In this document: positions 25,028 through 34,026 of the stretch, in pieces
Position numbering within the stretch: position 1 is the stretch's first letter
Layout of the letters: each line of letters starts with the position of its first letter
NCBI RefSeq assembly: GCF_013386765.1
Contig: NZ_JACARE010000045.1
Coordinates: 35,743-99,742, forward strand
DNA: 64,000 nucleotides
Source of the DNA: Pseudomonas yamanorum
GTDB lineage: Bacteria; Pseudomonadota; Gammaproteobacteria; Pseudomonadales; Pseudomonadaceae
Direction: 5' to 3'
The notes under the pieces: model-generated
What the model was told of the DNA's origin: nothing
Database searches by the model: none
What the model saw: the letters and a program-made list of their open reading frames with translations, nothing else
Program-made: the position numbers and the translations under genes

Positions 25028-25802
25028 GGGCATTCTCCACGCGGGGCTGGCCAAGGACGGCGAGGGCGGCGACCTGCTGTGCGGTGACCTGCACCAGGTC
25101 ATCGCCTTGCAGCGGAAATTCCACGGCCCGGGTAATACCTTGAGTCATGTGCCTCAGCAGTTGTTCCCACAGATGCAGGTCGGCGGCGCCCGGCGGCAGG
25201 GCTACCAGTTTGCCGTCGGCGCGTCGGGCGACGGCCTTGCAGTGCAGGTAATCCACGTGCCGGCCCAACAGGCGCGCGGCGGTCAGGGCCGATTGGTCCT
25301 GCCATTGCCAGTTGCCGATATCGAAGGTCATTTTCACCGGCACCGCCAGGCGTTCGACTTCGTTGAAAAAACGCTGCATCGGTTCGATGCGTCCGCCGTG
25401 CAGGGTCTGGTCGTTTTCCACCAGCAGCTTCACCGGATGGCGGTTGAGCAGGGCGCTCAAGCTGTCCAGGTCGTTGGTGTCGGTGAAGTAACCCAGGGAG
25501 ACTTTCAGCCAGCGGGCGCCGAACGCCTGGGCGCGGTCGAGGGTGGCGGCCAGTTCGGCGTTGGGCTGCGAGCGGCCGGCCACCCAGAGTTCGAGGGGCG
25601 ATGAGAATACGCATTCCAGGCCTTGATCCGCTGCGGCCTGGGCCAGTTCAGCGGGCTGTTCGGTGGTCAGCAGTTCTTCGCGCCACTCGATGCGTTGCGC
25701 GCTGGCCCGGGCCAACACATCAACAAAATTCAGTTGGCCGCGATCGCGGACCAGGTCGGCGCCGTAGCTGGAGAGGCTGATGGAAACGGGGTATTTATGC
25801 AT
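25020..25802 (-). CDS. kguE: KguE, TIM-barrel (AP-endonuclease-2-like) isomerase/epimerase-type protein
   Basis: 260 residues of the sugar-phosphate isomerase/epimerase-like TIM barrel (AP_endonuc_2). Barrel motifs include PVSISLSSYGADLVRDR at strand 1, KLLVENDQTLHGG with the metal-binding Glu and FDIGNWQWQDQSAL with Asp/Gln ligands. KguE is always found in the 2-ketogluconate operon, but its reaction is poorly defined. First structural gene: a perfect PtxS operator lies 14-27 bp upstream of the ATG, and AGAGGT is the ribosome site. Confidence 0.92.
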   Translation of the reverse strand: MHKYPVSISLSSYGADLVRDRGQLNFVDVLARASAQRIEWREELLTTEQPAELAQAAADQGLECVFSSPLELWVAGRSQPNAELAATLDRAQAFGARWLKVSLGYFTDTNDLDSLSALLNRHPVKLLVENDQTLHGGRIEPMQRFFNEVERLAVPVKMTFDIGNWQWQDQSALTAARLLGRHVDYLHCKAVARRADGKLVALPPGAADLHLWEQLLRHMTQGITRAVEFPLQGDDLVQVTAQQVAALAVLGQPRVENAHV

Positions 25803-25815
25803 TGTTGTGTACCTC

Positions 25816-25829
25816 TGAAACCGGTTTCA
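25816..25829. promoter_or_regulatory. PtxS operator upstream of kguE
   Basis: Perfect 14-bp palindrome TGAAACCGGTTTCA, the known PtxS-binding sequence. It sits between a candidate -10 element (TATAAA on the minus strand, 25832-25837) and the kguE ribosome site, where bound repressor would block transcription until 2-ketogluconate releases it. Confidence 0.95.
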
Positions 25830-25831
25830 TT

Positions 25832-25837
25832 TTTATA
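25832..25837 (-). promoter_or_regulatory. Candidate -10 element of the kgu operon
   Basis: TATAAA on the minus strand just upstream of the PtxS operator. A -35 element at normal spacing would fall at the edge of the REP palindrome (25851-25940), because only 21 bp separate operator and REP. No good -35 is visible. Confidence 0.4.
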
Positions 25838-25850
25838 CGCAAAGCAAAAC

Positions 25851-25940
25851 TGTAGGAGCCGGCTTGCCGGCGATGGCGGTGTGTCAGTCGACTACTGTGT
25901 CGCCTGAGAAACCGCCATCGCAGGCAAGCCAGCTCCTACA
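25851..25940. repeat. REPIN-type palindrome overlapping the 3' end of ptxS
   Basis: TGTAGGAGCCGGCTTGCC at one end and GCAAGCCAGCTCCTACA at the other. The inner side covers 25892-25940 and supplies the last codons and stop of ptxS. Confidence 0.9.
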
Positions 25941-26962
25941 AGGGATTGGGTGGAGCCCCGGATCATGAGTTGCGGCAGGAAATCCAGGGTGCGTGTGGGA
26001 GCTGTATCCCCGCGCAACCGCTTGAGCAAACAGTCAAACGCACTGGCGCCAATCGCCTCGGTAGGCTGGGCGAGGGCGGTGATGCCGCTGCCCACCAGCG
26101 GGTACCAATCCAGGTCATCCAGGGCGATCAGGCCGATATCTTCAAACAGCTTGCAGCCCAGTTCTTTCAGCGCCCGGGTGCAGGCCAGGGCGGCGATGCC
26201 GTTTGCGCAAAACAAGGCTTTGGGGCCGGCGTGATCACGGGAGAGAAAGGCGTGCAGGTGGCTGTTCAAATCATCATCGATCTCCAGCACCGAGCCGGTA
26301 AGCAGCGGGCGCTCGCCGATTTCGGCCTTGAAACTGTCCAGGCGTTCCAGGCGTGAGCTGGTGCCATCGGTGGGTTCGCTGACCAGCAGCAGGTCGCGAT
26401 AGCCTTGCTGTTCGAGATGCTCCACCGCCATGCGCACCGCTACCGCGTTATCCAGCCCCACCAGGTCGCTGTGCAATGGCTCAACCTTGCGGTCCACCAG
26501 CACCAGGGGCATTTCCCGTTGCAGTTCCAGCAACTGGTCGAGGTGATGGCCGAGGGTGTTCACGATCAGGCCTTCGATGTTGTAGGCGCGCAGGGCGGCC
26601 AGGTGCTGGCGCTCTTGCTCGTCGTCGCGGTCGGTGTTGCACACCACCAGGCTGTAGCCGTGCTGGCGGCAGGCGGTTTCCACGCCGTGCATCACGGCAA
26701 TCGAATAGGGGTTGCGGATATCGGCCACCAGCATGCCGATCAGGCGGGTGCGCCCGCGCTTCAGGCCGCGAGCCATCTGGTTCGGGCGGTAGCCGAGTTC
26801 GTCGATGGCCTGTTCGATGCGCAGGGCGATGGCGTCGGAGAGCAGGGCGCGGTCTTCACCGATAAAGCGTGAAACGCTGGCTTTGGAAACGCCGGCACGC
26901 TCGGCCACGTCAAGCATGGTCACGCGGCTGCGCTGGGCGGCGGAAAAAGTGTTCACGGTCAT
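25892..26962 (-). CDS. ptxS: PtxS, LacI-family repressor of 2-ketogluconate use
   Basis: 356 residues. The LacI-type N-terminal helix-turn-helix is TMLDVAERAGVSKASVSRFI, followed by the hinge NQMARGLKRGRTRLIGMLVAD and a periplasmic-binding-protein-like core. PtxS represses kguEKTD and itself and is released by 2-ketogluconate; palindromes before both kguE and ptxS support this here. It is on the same strand as, and 90 bp upstream of, kguE. Oddity: the last 15 residues (VGAGLPAMAVSQATQ) are encoded entirely by a REP palindrome, so the original C-terminus seems to have been replaced or extended by REP insertion. Confidence 0.95.
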   Translation of the reverse strand: MTVNTFSAAQRSRVTMLDVAERAGVSKASVSRFIGEDRALLSDAIALRIEQAIDELGYRPNQMARGLKRGRTRLIGMLVADIRNPYSIAVMHGVETACRQHGYSLVVCNTDRDDEQERQHLAALRAYNIEGLIVNTLGHHLDQLLELQREMPLVLVDRKVEPLHSDLVGLDNAVAVRMAVEHLEQQGYRDLLLVSEPTDGTSSRLERLDSFKAEIGERPLLTGSVLEIDDDLNSHLHAFLSRDHAGPKALFCANGIAALACTRALKELGCKLFEDIGLIALDDLDWYPLVGSGITALAQPTEAIGASAFDCLLKRLRGDTAPTRTLDFLPQLMIRGSTQSLVGAGLPAMAVSQATQ

Positions 26963-26988
26963 AGACCTTCTTTTCTTATTGGAATGAC

Positions 26989-27002
26989 TGAAACCGGTTT
27001 CA
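26989..27002. promoter_or_regulatory. PtxS operator upstream of ptxS
   Basis: Second perfect TGAAACCGGTTTCA palindrome, 27-40 bp upstream of the ptxS ATG, indicating autorepression. Confidence 0.95.
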
Positions 27003-27066
27003 GGAAACCACTAAAGTAGGAAAGTCGTCAAGAATTTGTAGGACAAGGCCCGATAGTCGGTGCGAT

Positions 27067-27666
27067 TCAGAGCAGCACGCTCAACCAGGTCGACCCCAAC
27101 AGCAGCCCCGCCATGCAACGGTTAAAGCGCTGCATGGCCTTGGCCGAGCGGAACACCCGGGCCGAGCCGATACCCAGCAATGCCCAGGTGGCCAGGCAGG
27201 GAAGGGAGATCAGGAAAAACGCGAGGGACAGGTACACCACGTGGCTTTGGCGTTCCTCGCCGTTGCCGGCGAACACGCTGACCACCGCCAGGGCCATCAT
27301 CCAGGTCTTGGGGTTGACCAGTTGCAGGCTGGCGGCACCGGTGAGGCCCAGGCGTTTTCCGGGCGCATCGGGATGGATCGCATGGGCCGGTGCGGTGAAG
27401 ATCTGCCAGGCGAGGTAACTCAACCACGCGACGCCCGCCCATTGCATCGCGGTTTGTACTTTCGGCAGGTGTGCCAGGGACTGACCAAACCCCGAGCCCA
27501 CCATCAATACAATTGCGGCCGCCCCCGCGCAGGCGCCGAGAATAATTGGCACGGCCGCCTTGAAGCCGTAACGGGCGCTGTTGCTCAGCACCAGGATATT
27601 GGTCGGGCCGGGGGTGATGGAGGCTACGAATGCAAACAGCAAAAACGGCAGCAAGGTAGGGAACAT
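27067..27666 (-). CDS. LysE/RhtB-family amino-acid exporter
   Basis: 199 residues with six predicted membrane helices. The family start ITPGPTNILVLSNSARYGFK contains the conserved TPGP motif after helix 1, and NPKTWMMALAVVSVFAG is the conserved NPK segment of helix 4. LysE/RhtB proteins export amino acids, homoserine lactone or related metabolites. It follows an AraC-type gene on the same strand (54-bp gap), probably its regulator. Substrate unknown. Confidence 0.88.
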   Translation of the reverse strand: MFPTLLPFLLFAFVASITPGPTNILVLSNSARYGFKAAVPIILGACAGAAAIVLMVGSGFGQSLAHLPKVQTAMQWAGVAWLSYLAWQIFTAPAHAIHPDAPGKRLGLTGAASLQLVNPKTWMMALAVVSVFAGNGEERQSHVVYLSLAFFLISLPCLATWALLGIGSARVFRSAKAMQRFNRCMAGLLLGSTWLSVLL

Positions 27667-27720
27667 GGCAGCGCGACTCCAGTGAGTAGATCAATGGCGT
27701 CGATCTTCACAAAGGCGTGG

Positions 27721-28560
27721 TTATCTGTCTGGAAGATTTGAGCAGCGCTTGCGGTAGGCCGCCGGTGTAAGGCCATAGGCCCGCACGAACCAGCGGCCCA
27801 GATGGCTTTGGTCGGCAAACCCCAGGGCGGTCGCCACTTCGGCGGGTTGTTCGCCCTTGGCGAGCAGGTTGCGGGCGCGGGCCAGGCGCAGTTGCACCAG
27901 GTAAGCGTGGGGCGGCAGGCCGAAGGCACTCTTGAAGGCGCGGGTCAGGCGGAAGCGGTCGACACCGGTGGTCAGCGCCAGCTCGTCCATGCCGATGTCT
28001 TGATGCAGGTGGGCGTGCAGGTATTCCCGGGCCTTGTGGGCTACCAGCGGCAAACGAGGGTCTTCGTGATAGCGCTGGCGCCACTGCAACTGGCCGGTCA
28101 GGCGCTCCAGCAGTTGATCGAGGGTGCTTTGGCGCACGATGCGCAGTTCGCCGTGGTGCAGGCTGTGGAAGGCGTGACTGGTGGCCTGTGCGAGGCGCGG
28201 ATCAGTGGTCAGGGTGCTGGCAAAGCTCAGTTGGCTGTTGGCCGGCGCTTCCTCGAACACGGCCGATACTTCGCGCTCCAGCCAATGCGGGTCGAGGTAC
28301 AGCATGCGGTAGGTGAAGCCCTCGGCGGTGGGGGCGTTGCCGTCATGGATTTCTCCCGGTTCCAGCAAAAACACTTGCCCCGGGGTGCTGTGATGGCGGG
28401 TGCGGCGGCAGTTGAATTGCTGCACCCCTTGTTCGGTAACGCCCACCAGGAAACTGTCGTGCCAGTGGGGGTCATAGGCATGCCCCTCGAAATGCGCACG
28501 CAAGGTCTCGATGCCGGTGTCGGCGTCCTGAGCCAGGTCGATCCAGTTGTGGGCGGTCAT
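27721..28560 (-). CDS. AraC-family transcriptional regulator
   Basis: 279 residues from ATG 28560; a longer frame starting at 28629 would be encoded by REP sequence and is rejected. The N-terminal cupin-like ligand domain (AraC_binding) includes HWHDSFLVGVTEQGVQQF and FLLEPGEIHDG. Two helix-turn-helix motifs follow: IGMDELALTTGVDRFRLTRA and PAEVATALGFADQSHLGRWF, ending GLTPAAYRKR. Immediately upstream of, and likely regulating, the LysE exporter. Such pairs often respond to the amino acid exported. Confidence 0.9.
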   Translation of the reverse strand: MTAHNWIDLAQDADTGIETLRAHFEGHAYDPHWHDSFLVGVTEQGVQQFNCRRTRHHSTPGQVFLLEPGEIHDGNAPTAEGFTYRMLYLDPHWLEREVSAVFEEAPANSQLSFASTLTTDPRLAQATSHAFHSLHHGELRIVRQSTLDQLLERLTGQLQWRQRYHEDPRLPLVAHKAREYLHAHLHQDIGMDELALTTGVDRFRLTRAFKSAFGLPPHAYLVQLRLARARNLLAKGEQPAEVATALGFADQSHLGRWFVRAYGLTPAAYRKRCSNLPDR

Positions 28561-28582
28561 AAAGCACCGATGGGTTGAAAGA

Positions 28583-28684
28583 CTGTAGGAGCGAGCTTGC
28601 TCGCGAAGCACCTGAGAGCGCCACGTCAAGTCAGGCGGCCAGCGTTATCGTTGACGTTCTTCGCGAGCAAGCTCGCTCCTACAG
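28583..28684. repeat. REPIN-type palindrome, GAGCTTGCTC variant
   Basis: Outer arms CTGTAGGAGCGAGCTTGCTC and complement, about 102 bp, filling the gap between the DUF1345 and AraC genes. The arm belongs to a different REP subtype from the GCTGGCTTGCC copies. Confidence 0.88.
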
Positions 28685-28713
28685 GGGTTGGTGTCTAGAA
28701 GGTTTGTGCTGCT

Positions 28714-29382
28714 TCAGCCAAATAACCCGGCGGCAATGTTGATCGAGAAGCCGAGAATGGCGGTATTGAACAGGAACCCGATCAACGACTGCCCCAGCAC
28801 CACCTTGCGCAGGCCGCGGGTGGCAACGCCGACGTCCGCGGTTTGTACCGCCACCCCGATGGTGAACGAGAAGTACAGAAAGTCCCAGTAATTGGGCGTG
28901 CGTAAATCCTCGGCAAAACGCAACGCCGGCTCGGGGCCGTCCCAGGTGTAGTAGAGGCGGGCGTAATGCACACTGAAAATCACCCCGATCAGCAACCACG
29001 AACCGATCACCGTCAGGCCGGTAAACCCGTAGTGCAGCAGGCGCTCGGTACTGCTCAGGTCCTTGCTGCCCACCAGTTCAAAGGTAATGGTCGCCAGGCT
29101 GGCAATCGCCGCGATGCACACCATGAACAGCACCAGGCTGGCGTTCTCGTCTTCGATCTCGGCGATGCGCTTTACGTCGTCGGCCCGGGAATGGCTGGTC
29201 AGCCACAGCATCAGCACCAGGTAGGTCCAGACCCCGGCATTCCAGCCGATAAGGATTTTGCTGATGATCGTGTCGGCCGGAGCCAGGAGGCCCACCGCCA
29301 GGCCCAATACGGCGGCGGAGGACAGGCGAGGGTGGGTGCGGGCGAGGAAGGGCATGGGAGCTCGATGGGCCAGGGTTTGCAT
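28714..29382 (-). CDS. DUF1345 integral membrane protein
   Basis: 222 residues, five or so hydrophobic helices, matching the DUF1345 family: IGWNAGVWTYLVLMLWLT near the N-terminus and YWDFLYFSFTIGVAVQTADV with the conserved FxYFSFTIG segment. Function unknown; it resembles an ion-channel-like small membrane protein but this is not shown. Start is ambiguous: ATG 29382 has AAGG only 3 nt upstream, while ATG 29355 has GAG at a better spacing. It lies just downstream of the RND pump genes, but on the far side of their stop, so co-transcription is possible (26-bp gap). Confidence 0.82.
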   Translation of the reverse strand: MQTLAHRAPMPFLARTHPRLSSAAVLGLAVGLLAPADTIISKILIGWNAGVWTYLVLMLWLTSHSRADDVKRIAEIEDENASLVLFMVCIAAIASLATITFELVGSKDLSSTERLLHYGFTGLTVIGSWLLIGVIFSVHYARLYYTWDGPEPALRFAEDLRTPNYWDFLYFSFTIGVAVQTADVGVATRGLRKVVLGQSLIGFLFNTAILGFSINIAAGLFG

Positions 29383-29408
29383 TACCTTAGCCCACCTGAG
29401 TCCTTTGT

Positions 29409-32400
29409 TCAGCTGTCTTTGTGGCGCTTCTTCACCAGCTTCATCACCACCACAAAGAACACCGGCACAAACACCACCGCCAGCGTCGCGGTGATCATCC
29501 CGCCGATCACCCCGGTACCGATAGCCTGTTGGCTCGCCGAGCTGGCACCCGTGGCAATCGCCAACGGTACCACGCCGAGGATGAACGCCAGGGACGTCAT
29601 GATGATCGGCCGCAGACGCAGGCGTGCGGCTTTCAACGTGGCATCGATCAGGTCTTCACCCTGGTCATACAGGTCCTTGGCAAACTCGATGATCAGGATC
29701 GCGTTCTTCGCCGACAGGCCAATAATCGTAATCAGGCCGACCTTGAAGAACACATCGTTGGGCATCCCGCGCAAGCTCACGGCCAATACCGCGCCGAGTA
29801 CGCCGAGGGGCACCACCAGCAGCACCGAAGTCGGGATCGACCAGCTTTCATACAGCGCCGCCAGGCACAGGAACACAATCAACAGCGACAAGCCGAGCAG
29901 CAGCGGTGCCTGGGAGCCCGACAAGCGCTCCTGCAGCGACAGGCCAGTCCATTCCTGGCCCAGGCCGGCGGGCAGTTGGCTGACCAGCCGCTGGATTTCC
30001 TCCATCGCCTCACCGGTGCTGTGGCCCGGCGCAGACTCACCGGAAATCGCGATGGCCGGGTAACCGTTGTAACGGGTCAACTGGGCCGGGCCCTGGATCC
30101 AGCGCGCTTCAACGAAGGCCGACAGCGGCACCATCTTCCCGGCGTTGTTGCGCACATGGATCTTCATCAGGTCGGCCACCTGGCTGCGCTGATCGCCTTC
30201 GGCCTGAACGACCACGCGCTGCATGCGGCCCTGGTTGGGGAAGTCGTTGATATAGGCCGAACCGATGGCCGAGGACAGCACATTGCCGATATCGGCAAAG
30301 GAAATGCCCAGGGCATTGGCTTGCTTGCGGTCCACTTCCAGTTGCACCTGAGGCGCCTCGGCCAAAGCGCTCTCCCGCACGTTGGCCAGGATCGGGCTTT
30401 TCTCGGCGGCGGCCAGCAGTTCGGTTCGGGCTTCCATCAGCGCGGCATGGCCGACGCCACCACGGTCCTGCAGACGGAACTCGAAGCCACTGGAGGTGCC
30501 CAGGCCATCCACCGGCGGCGGCAGGATTGCATAGGCGATCGCATCCTTCAGTTCGCTGAAGGCTGCGTTGGCGCGGTCTGCAATCGCGGCGGCGGAATCC
30601 TTGCTGCTGCGTTCCGACCAGTCCTTGAGGGTGGTAAACGCCAGCGCCGCGTTCTGCCCCGAACCGGAGAAGCTGAAGCCCATGATCATCGTGGTATCGC
30701 CCACGCCCGGCTCGCCGGCGTTATGCGCCTCGATCTGCTCGGCCACCTGCACCGTGCGGTTCTTGCTCGCACCCGGCGGCAGCTGGATATCGGTGATGGT
30801 GTAACCCTGGTCTTCCACCGGCAGGAACGAGGAGGGCAGGCGGCTGAACAACACCCCAAGGCCCACCACCAGCACCAGATAGATCACCAGATAGCGCCCG
30901 CTGCGCTTGAGGGCATAGGCCACCCAGCCTTCATAACGGTCGGTGAACTGCTCGAAGCGCCGGTTGAACCAGCCGAAGAACCCGCCTTTCTCATGGTGCT
31001 CGCCCTTGGCAATCGGCTTGAGCAGGGTCGCGCACAGGGCCGGGGTCAAGGTCAGGGCGAGGAACGCCGAGAACAGGATCGAGGTGGCCATCGACAACGA
31101 GAACTGCTGGTAGATCACCCCCACCGAACCCGGCATGAACGCCATCGGCAGGAACACCGCCACCAGCACCAGGGTGATGCCGACAATCGCCCCGGTGATC
31201 TGGCCCATGGCCTTGCGCGTGGCTTCCTTGGGCGACAGGCCCTCGGTGACCATGATCCGCTCGACGTTCTCCACCACCACAATCGCATCGTCCACCAGGA
31301 TGCCGATTGCCAGCACCATGCCGAACATGGTCAGCACGTTGATCGAGAAGCCGAGCAACAGCATCGTCGCAAAGGTGCCCATCAACGCAATCGGCACCAC
31401 CAGCGTCGGGATCAACGTGTAGCGGATGTTCTGCAGGAACAGGAACATCACCGCAAACACCAGCAACATCGCCTCGCCCAGGGTGTACACCACCTTGGTG
31501 ATCGAGACCTTCACGAATGGCGAGGTGTCGTAAGGGATCTTGTATTCGACGTTGGCCGGGAAGTAGCGCGCCAGTTCGTCCATCTTCGCCCGCACCAGGG
31601 TCGCAGTGCTCAAGGCGTTGGCACCAGGGGACAGCTGCACGCTGACGGCGGTGGACGGCTTGCCGTTCAGGCGGGTGGAAAACTGGTATTCCTGGCTGCC
31701 GATTTCCACCCGTGCCACGTCACCGACGCGCACGGTGGAGCCGTCCGGGTTGGCCTTGAGCACGATGTCGGCAAATTCGGCCGGGGTCGAGAGCTGGCCT
31801 TTCACCAGGATCGATGCGGTGATTTCCTGGGTCTTGGTGCCCGGCAAATCACCGATGCTGCCGGCCGATACCTGGGCGTTCTGCGCGGCGATGGCGGCGT
31901 TGACGTCGGCCGGGGTCAGGTTGAAACCGATCAGCTTCTGCGGGTCGATCCAGATCCGCATCGCGCGCTCGGCGCCGTACAGCTGGGCCTTGCCCACACC
32001 GTCCAGGCGCTTGAGCTCGTTCATTACGTTGCGCGCCAGGTAATCGCTGAGCGCCACATCATCGAGCTTACCGTCGCTGGAGGTCAGCGTGACCAGCAGC
32101 AGGAAGCCGGCGGAGACTTTCTCTACCTGCAAGCCTTGCTGGGTCACTGCCTGGGGCAGTCGCGGCTCCACGGCCTTGAGACGGTTTTGCACGTCGACCT
32201 GAGCCATCTCCGGGTCGGTGCCCGGCTGGAAGGTCGCGGTGATAGTGGCCGAACCCAGGCTGCTCTGGGATTCGAAATACAGCAGGTGATCGGCGCCGTT
32301 AAGCTCCTGCTCGATCAGGCTGACCACGCTTTCGTCCAGGGTCTGCGCCGAGGCGCCCGGGTACACCGCGTAGATCTCGACTTTCGGCGGGGCGACGTTG

Positions 32401-32507
32401 GGGTACTGCGCTACCGGCAACTGCGGGATGGCGAGGGCGCCGGCCAGCAGGATAAAGAGTGCGACCACCCAGGCGAAGATCGGGCGGTCGATAAAGAATT
32501 GCGGCAT
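29409..32507 (-). CDS. RND multidrug efflux permease (HAE1 family)
   Basis: 1,032 residues. Begins MPQFFIDRPIFAWVVALFIL, typical of the AcrB/MexB group. The proton-relay Asp pair in helix 4 is in GILVDDAIVVVENVERIM, and the two large periplasmic loops and second half (PLGVLGAVLAVSLRGMPNDV, GLSAKNAILIIEFAK) are complete. It drives export of drugs, biocides or metabolites by proton antiport from the inner membrane as a trimer. Operon with the adaptor at 32520 (12-bp gap). No outer-membrane channel gene is present, so it must borrow a TolC/OprM-type partner. I cannot fix which named Pseudomonas pump this is. Confidence 0.93.
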   Translation of the reverse strand: MPQFFIDRPIFAWVVALFILLAGALAIPQLPVAQYPNVAPPKVEIYAVYPGASAQTLDESVVSLIEQELNGADHLLYFESQSSLGSATITATFQPGTDPEMAQVDVQNRLKAVEPRLPQAVTQQGLQVEKVSAGFLLLVTLTSSDGKLDDVALSDYLARNVMNELKRLDGVGKAQLYGAERAMRIWIDPQKLIGFNLTPADVNAAIAAQNAQVSAGSIGDLPGTKTQEITASILVKGQLSTPAEFADIVLKANPDGSTVRVGDVARVEIGSQEYQFSTRLNGKPSTAVSVQLSPGANALSTATLVRAKMDELARYFPANVEYKIPYDTSPFVKVSITKVVYTLGEAMLLVFAVMFLFLQNIRYTLIPTLVVPIALMGTFATMLLLGFSINVLTMFGMVLAIGILVDDAIVVVENVERIMVTEGLSPKEATRKAMGQITGAIVGITLVLVAVFLPMAFMPGSVGVIYQQFSLSMATSILFSAFLALTLTPALCATLLKPIAKGEHHEKGGFFGWFNRRFEQFTDRYEGWVAYALKRSGRYLVIYLVLVVGLGVLFSRLPSSFLPVEDQGYTITDIQLPPGASKNRTVQVAEQIEAHNAGEPGVGDTTMIMGFSFSGSGQNAALAFTTLKDWSERSSKDSAAAIADRANAAFSELKDAIAYAILPPPVDGLGTSSGFEFRLQDRGGVGHAALMEARTELLAAAEKSPILANVRESALAEAPQVQLEVDRKQANALGISFADIGNVLSSAIGSAYINDFPNQGRMQRVVVQAEGDQRSQVADLMKIHVRNNAGKMVPLSAFVEARWIQGPAQLTRYNGYPAIAISGESAPGHSTGEAMEEIQRLVSQLPAGLGQEWTGLSLQERLSGSQAPLLLGLSLLIVFLCLAALYESWSIPTSVLLVVPLGVLGAVLAVSLRGMPNDVFFKVGLITIIGLSAKNAILIIEFAKDLYDQGEDLIDATLKAARLRLRPIIMTSLAFILGVVPLAIATGASSASQQAIGTGVIGGMITATLAVVFVPVFFVVVMKLVKKRHKDS

Positions 32508-32519
32508 GGAAAACGATCC

Positions 32520-33677
32520 TTATTGGCCGGATGCCTGGGCGATTGGCGCGGGGCTGTCGTCAACCTGGACTTTCTCGCCAGGGCGGGCGTGTTGCAGGCC
32601 TTCGACGACGATACGGTCACCGGCCTTGAGGCCGCTGGTGACGACCCAGCGGTCATTGACCACCGAACCCAGTTCCACCGGCTGCTGGCTTACGGTTTGC
32701 TCGGCGTCCAGCAGCAACACCATCGGGATCCCGGCGCTGTCGCGGGTGATTGCCCGTTGCGGCACGCTGATGCCTTGCTGGTCGACGGCTTGCTCCAGGC
32801 GTACGCGGATAAAGCTGCCGGGCAGCAGGTCGAGGTCCGGGTTGGGGAACTCGCTGCGCAGGATGATCTGGCCGGTGCCCGGGTCGACGCTGATCTCGGC
32901 GAACAGCAACTTGCCCGGCAACGGATACAGGCTGCCGTCATCCTGGATCAGCGTGGCCTTGGCCTGGTCCTGGCCGACCTGCTTCAAGTGCCCGGCGCGG
33001 AAGGCCCGGCGCAGGTCATTCAGCTCGCGGGTGGATTGGGTCAGGTCGGCGTGGATCGGGTCCAGTTGCTGGATCAGCGCCATCGGCGTGGCTTCGTTCT
33101 GGCCCACCAGTGCGCCTTCGGTCACCAGCGCGCGGCCGATGCGCCCGGAAATCGGCGCAGTGACGGTGGCATAACCCAGGTTCAATTTGGCGCGCTGCAC
33201 CGCGGCCTGGTTGGCGGCCACGTCGGCGGCGGTCTGCCGGGCGGCGGCGCGGGCGTTGTCGTATTCCTGGCCGCTGATGGCGTTGCCTTCCACCAACTGG
33301 CTGTAGCGCTGCTCTTGCAGGCGCGCCTGGAAGGCATTGGCCTCGGCCTTGCGCAGGCTGGCCTGGGCGCTGTCGAGGTCGGCCTTGAACGGCGCCGGGT
33401 CAATCCGGAACAGCACATCGCCCTGTTTCACGTCGTGACCTTCCTTGAACACCCGCTGCAACACCACGCCGGCGACCCGGGCGCGCACTTCGGCGATGCG
33501 TGGGGCGGCAATCCGCCCGCTCAGCTCGCTGGTGATGGACAGGGGCTTGGCTTCAAGGGTTTCGATCCGCACCTTGGCCAGTGGTGCCTCGGCGGTCTCA
33601 CTCGCGGACTTGCCACACGCGCTCAGCGCAAGTGTCAGGGCCAACAGGCAAGATGGCGCAAACAGATTCTTCGACAT
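32520..33677 (-). CDS. RND efflux periplasmic adaptor (membrane fusion protein)
   Basis: 385 residues from ATG 33677 (MSKNLFAPSC), preferred over the in-frame ATG 33683 because GGGA lies 7 nt upstream. A lipoprotein signal ends in LSACGKS (Cys near residue 21). The usual adaptor parts follow: barrel-sandwich hybrid (RVAGVVLQRVFKEGHDVKQG), a long alpha-hairpin (residues about 90-160, rich in Ala/Gln/Arg), and the second lipoyl half TVTAPISGRIGRALVTEGAL. It links the RND permease to an outer-membrane channel. First gene of the pump operon and divergent from a two-component system 349 bp away. Confidence 0.92.
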   Translation of the reverse strand: MSKNLFAPSCLLALTLALSACGKSASETAEAPLAKVRIETLEAKPLSITSELSGRIAAPRIAEVRARVAGVVLQRVFKEGHDVKQGDVLFRIDPAPFKADLDSAQASLRKAEANAFQARLQEQRYSQLVEGNAISGQEYDNARAAARQTAADVAANQAAVQRAKLNLGYATVTAPISGRIGRALVTEGALVGQNEATPMALIQQLDPIHADLTQSTRELNDLRRAFRAGHLKQVGQDQAKATLIQDDGSLYPLPGKLLFAEISVDPGTGQIILRSEFPNPDLDLLPGSFIRVRLEQAVDQQGISVPQRAITRDSAGIPMVLLLDAEQTVSQQPVELGSVVNDRWVVTSGLKAGDRIVVEGLQHARPGEKVQVDDSPAPIAQASGQ

Positions 33678-33878
33678 GCTCATATCCCAATATTGACTGG
33701 CGCATCCTACGGGCGCCCCCGCCACAGTGCTGTGAAGCTCTGTAGGTGGTGTGTGAAGAAATGTAAGGTGCGGCCCACAGGTGCGCGGGGGCGTATATCC
33801 TTCATATCCGCCGAACCTTACACGATGTTCCAGGCACCGAAGATCTAATGTGTGGGGCTTGTGTGAGAGCTGGGCTTT

Positions 33879-33966
33879 TGTGGGAGCTGGCTTGCCTGCG
33901 ATGCAGACGCCTCGGTTTATTCAGTAAAACCGCGGAGATGCCATCGCAGGCAAGCCAGCACCCACA
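33879..33966. repeat. REPIN-type palindrome, 88 bp
   Basis: TGTGGGAGCTGGCTTGCC paired with a slightly decayed arm (CAGCACCCACA). It occupies part of the 349-bp gap between the adaptor and response-regulator genes; apart from promoters that must be there, I see nothing else in that gap. Confidence 0.88.
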
Positions 33967-34026
33967 CAAGCCCGCTCCCACATTGGATCTGCGTACGACT
34001 TAGAAATTGTATTATTTGGAAATACC

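Noticed and set aside
28561..28629. Extended N-terminus of the AraC regulator
   Set aside because: The extra 23 codons are encoded by the REP palindrome; ATG 28560 is the sensible start.
29421..33848. Very long plus-strand open frame (1,475 codons) opposite the RND pump genes
   Set aside because: It is antisense to two clear RND genes, rich in His/Gln/Arg from complementing their codons, with no domain. High GC makes such mirror frames common.
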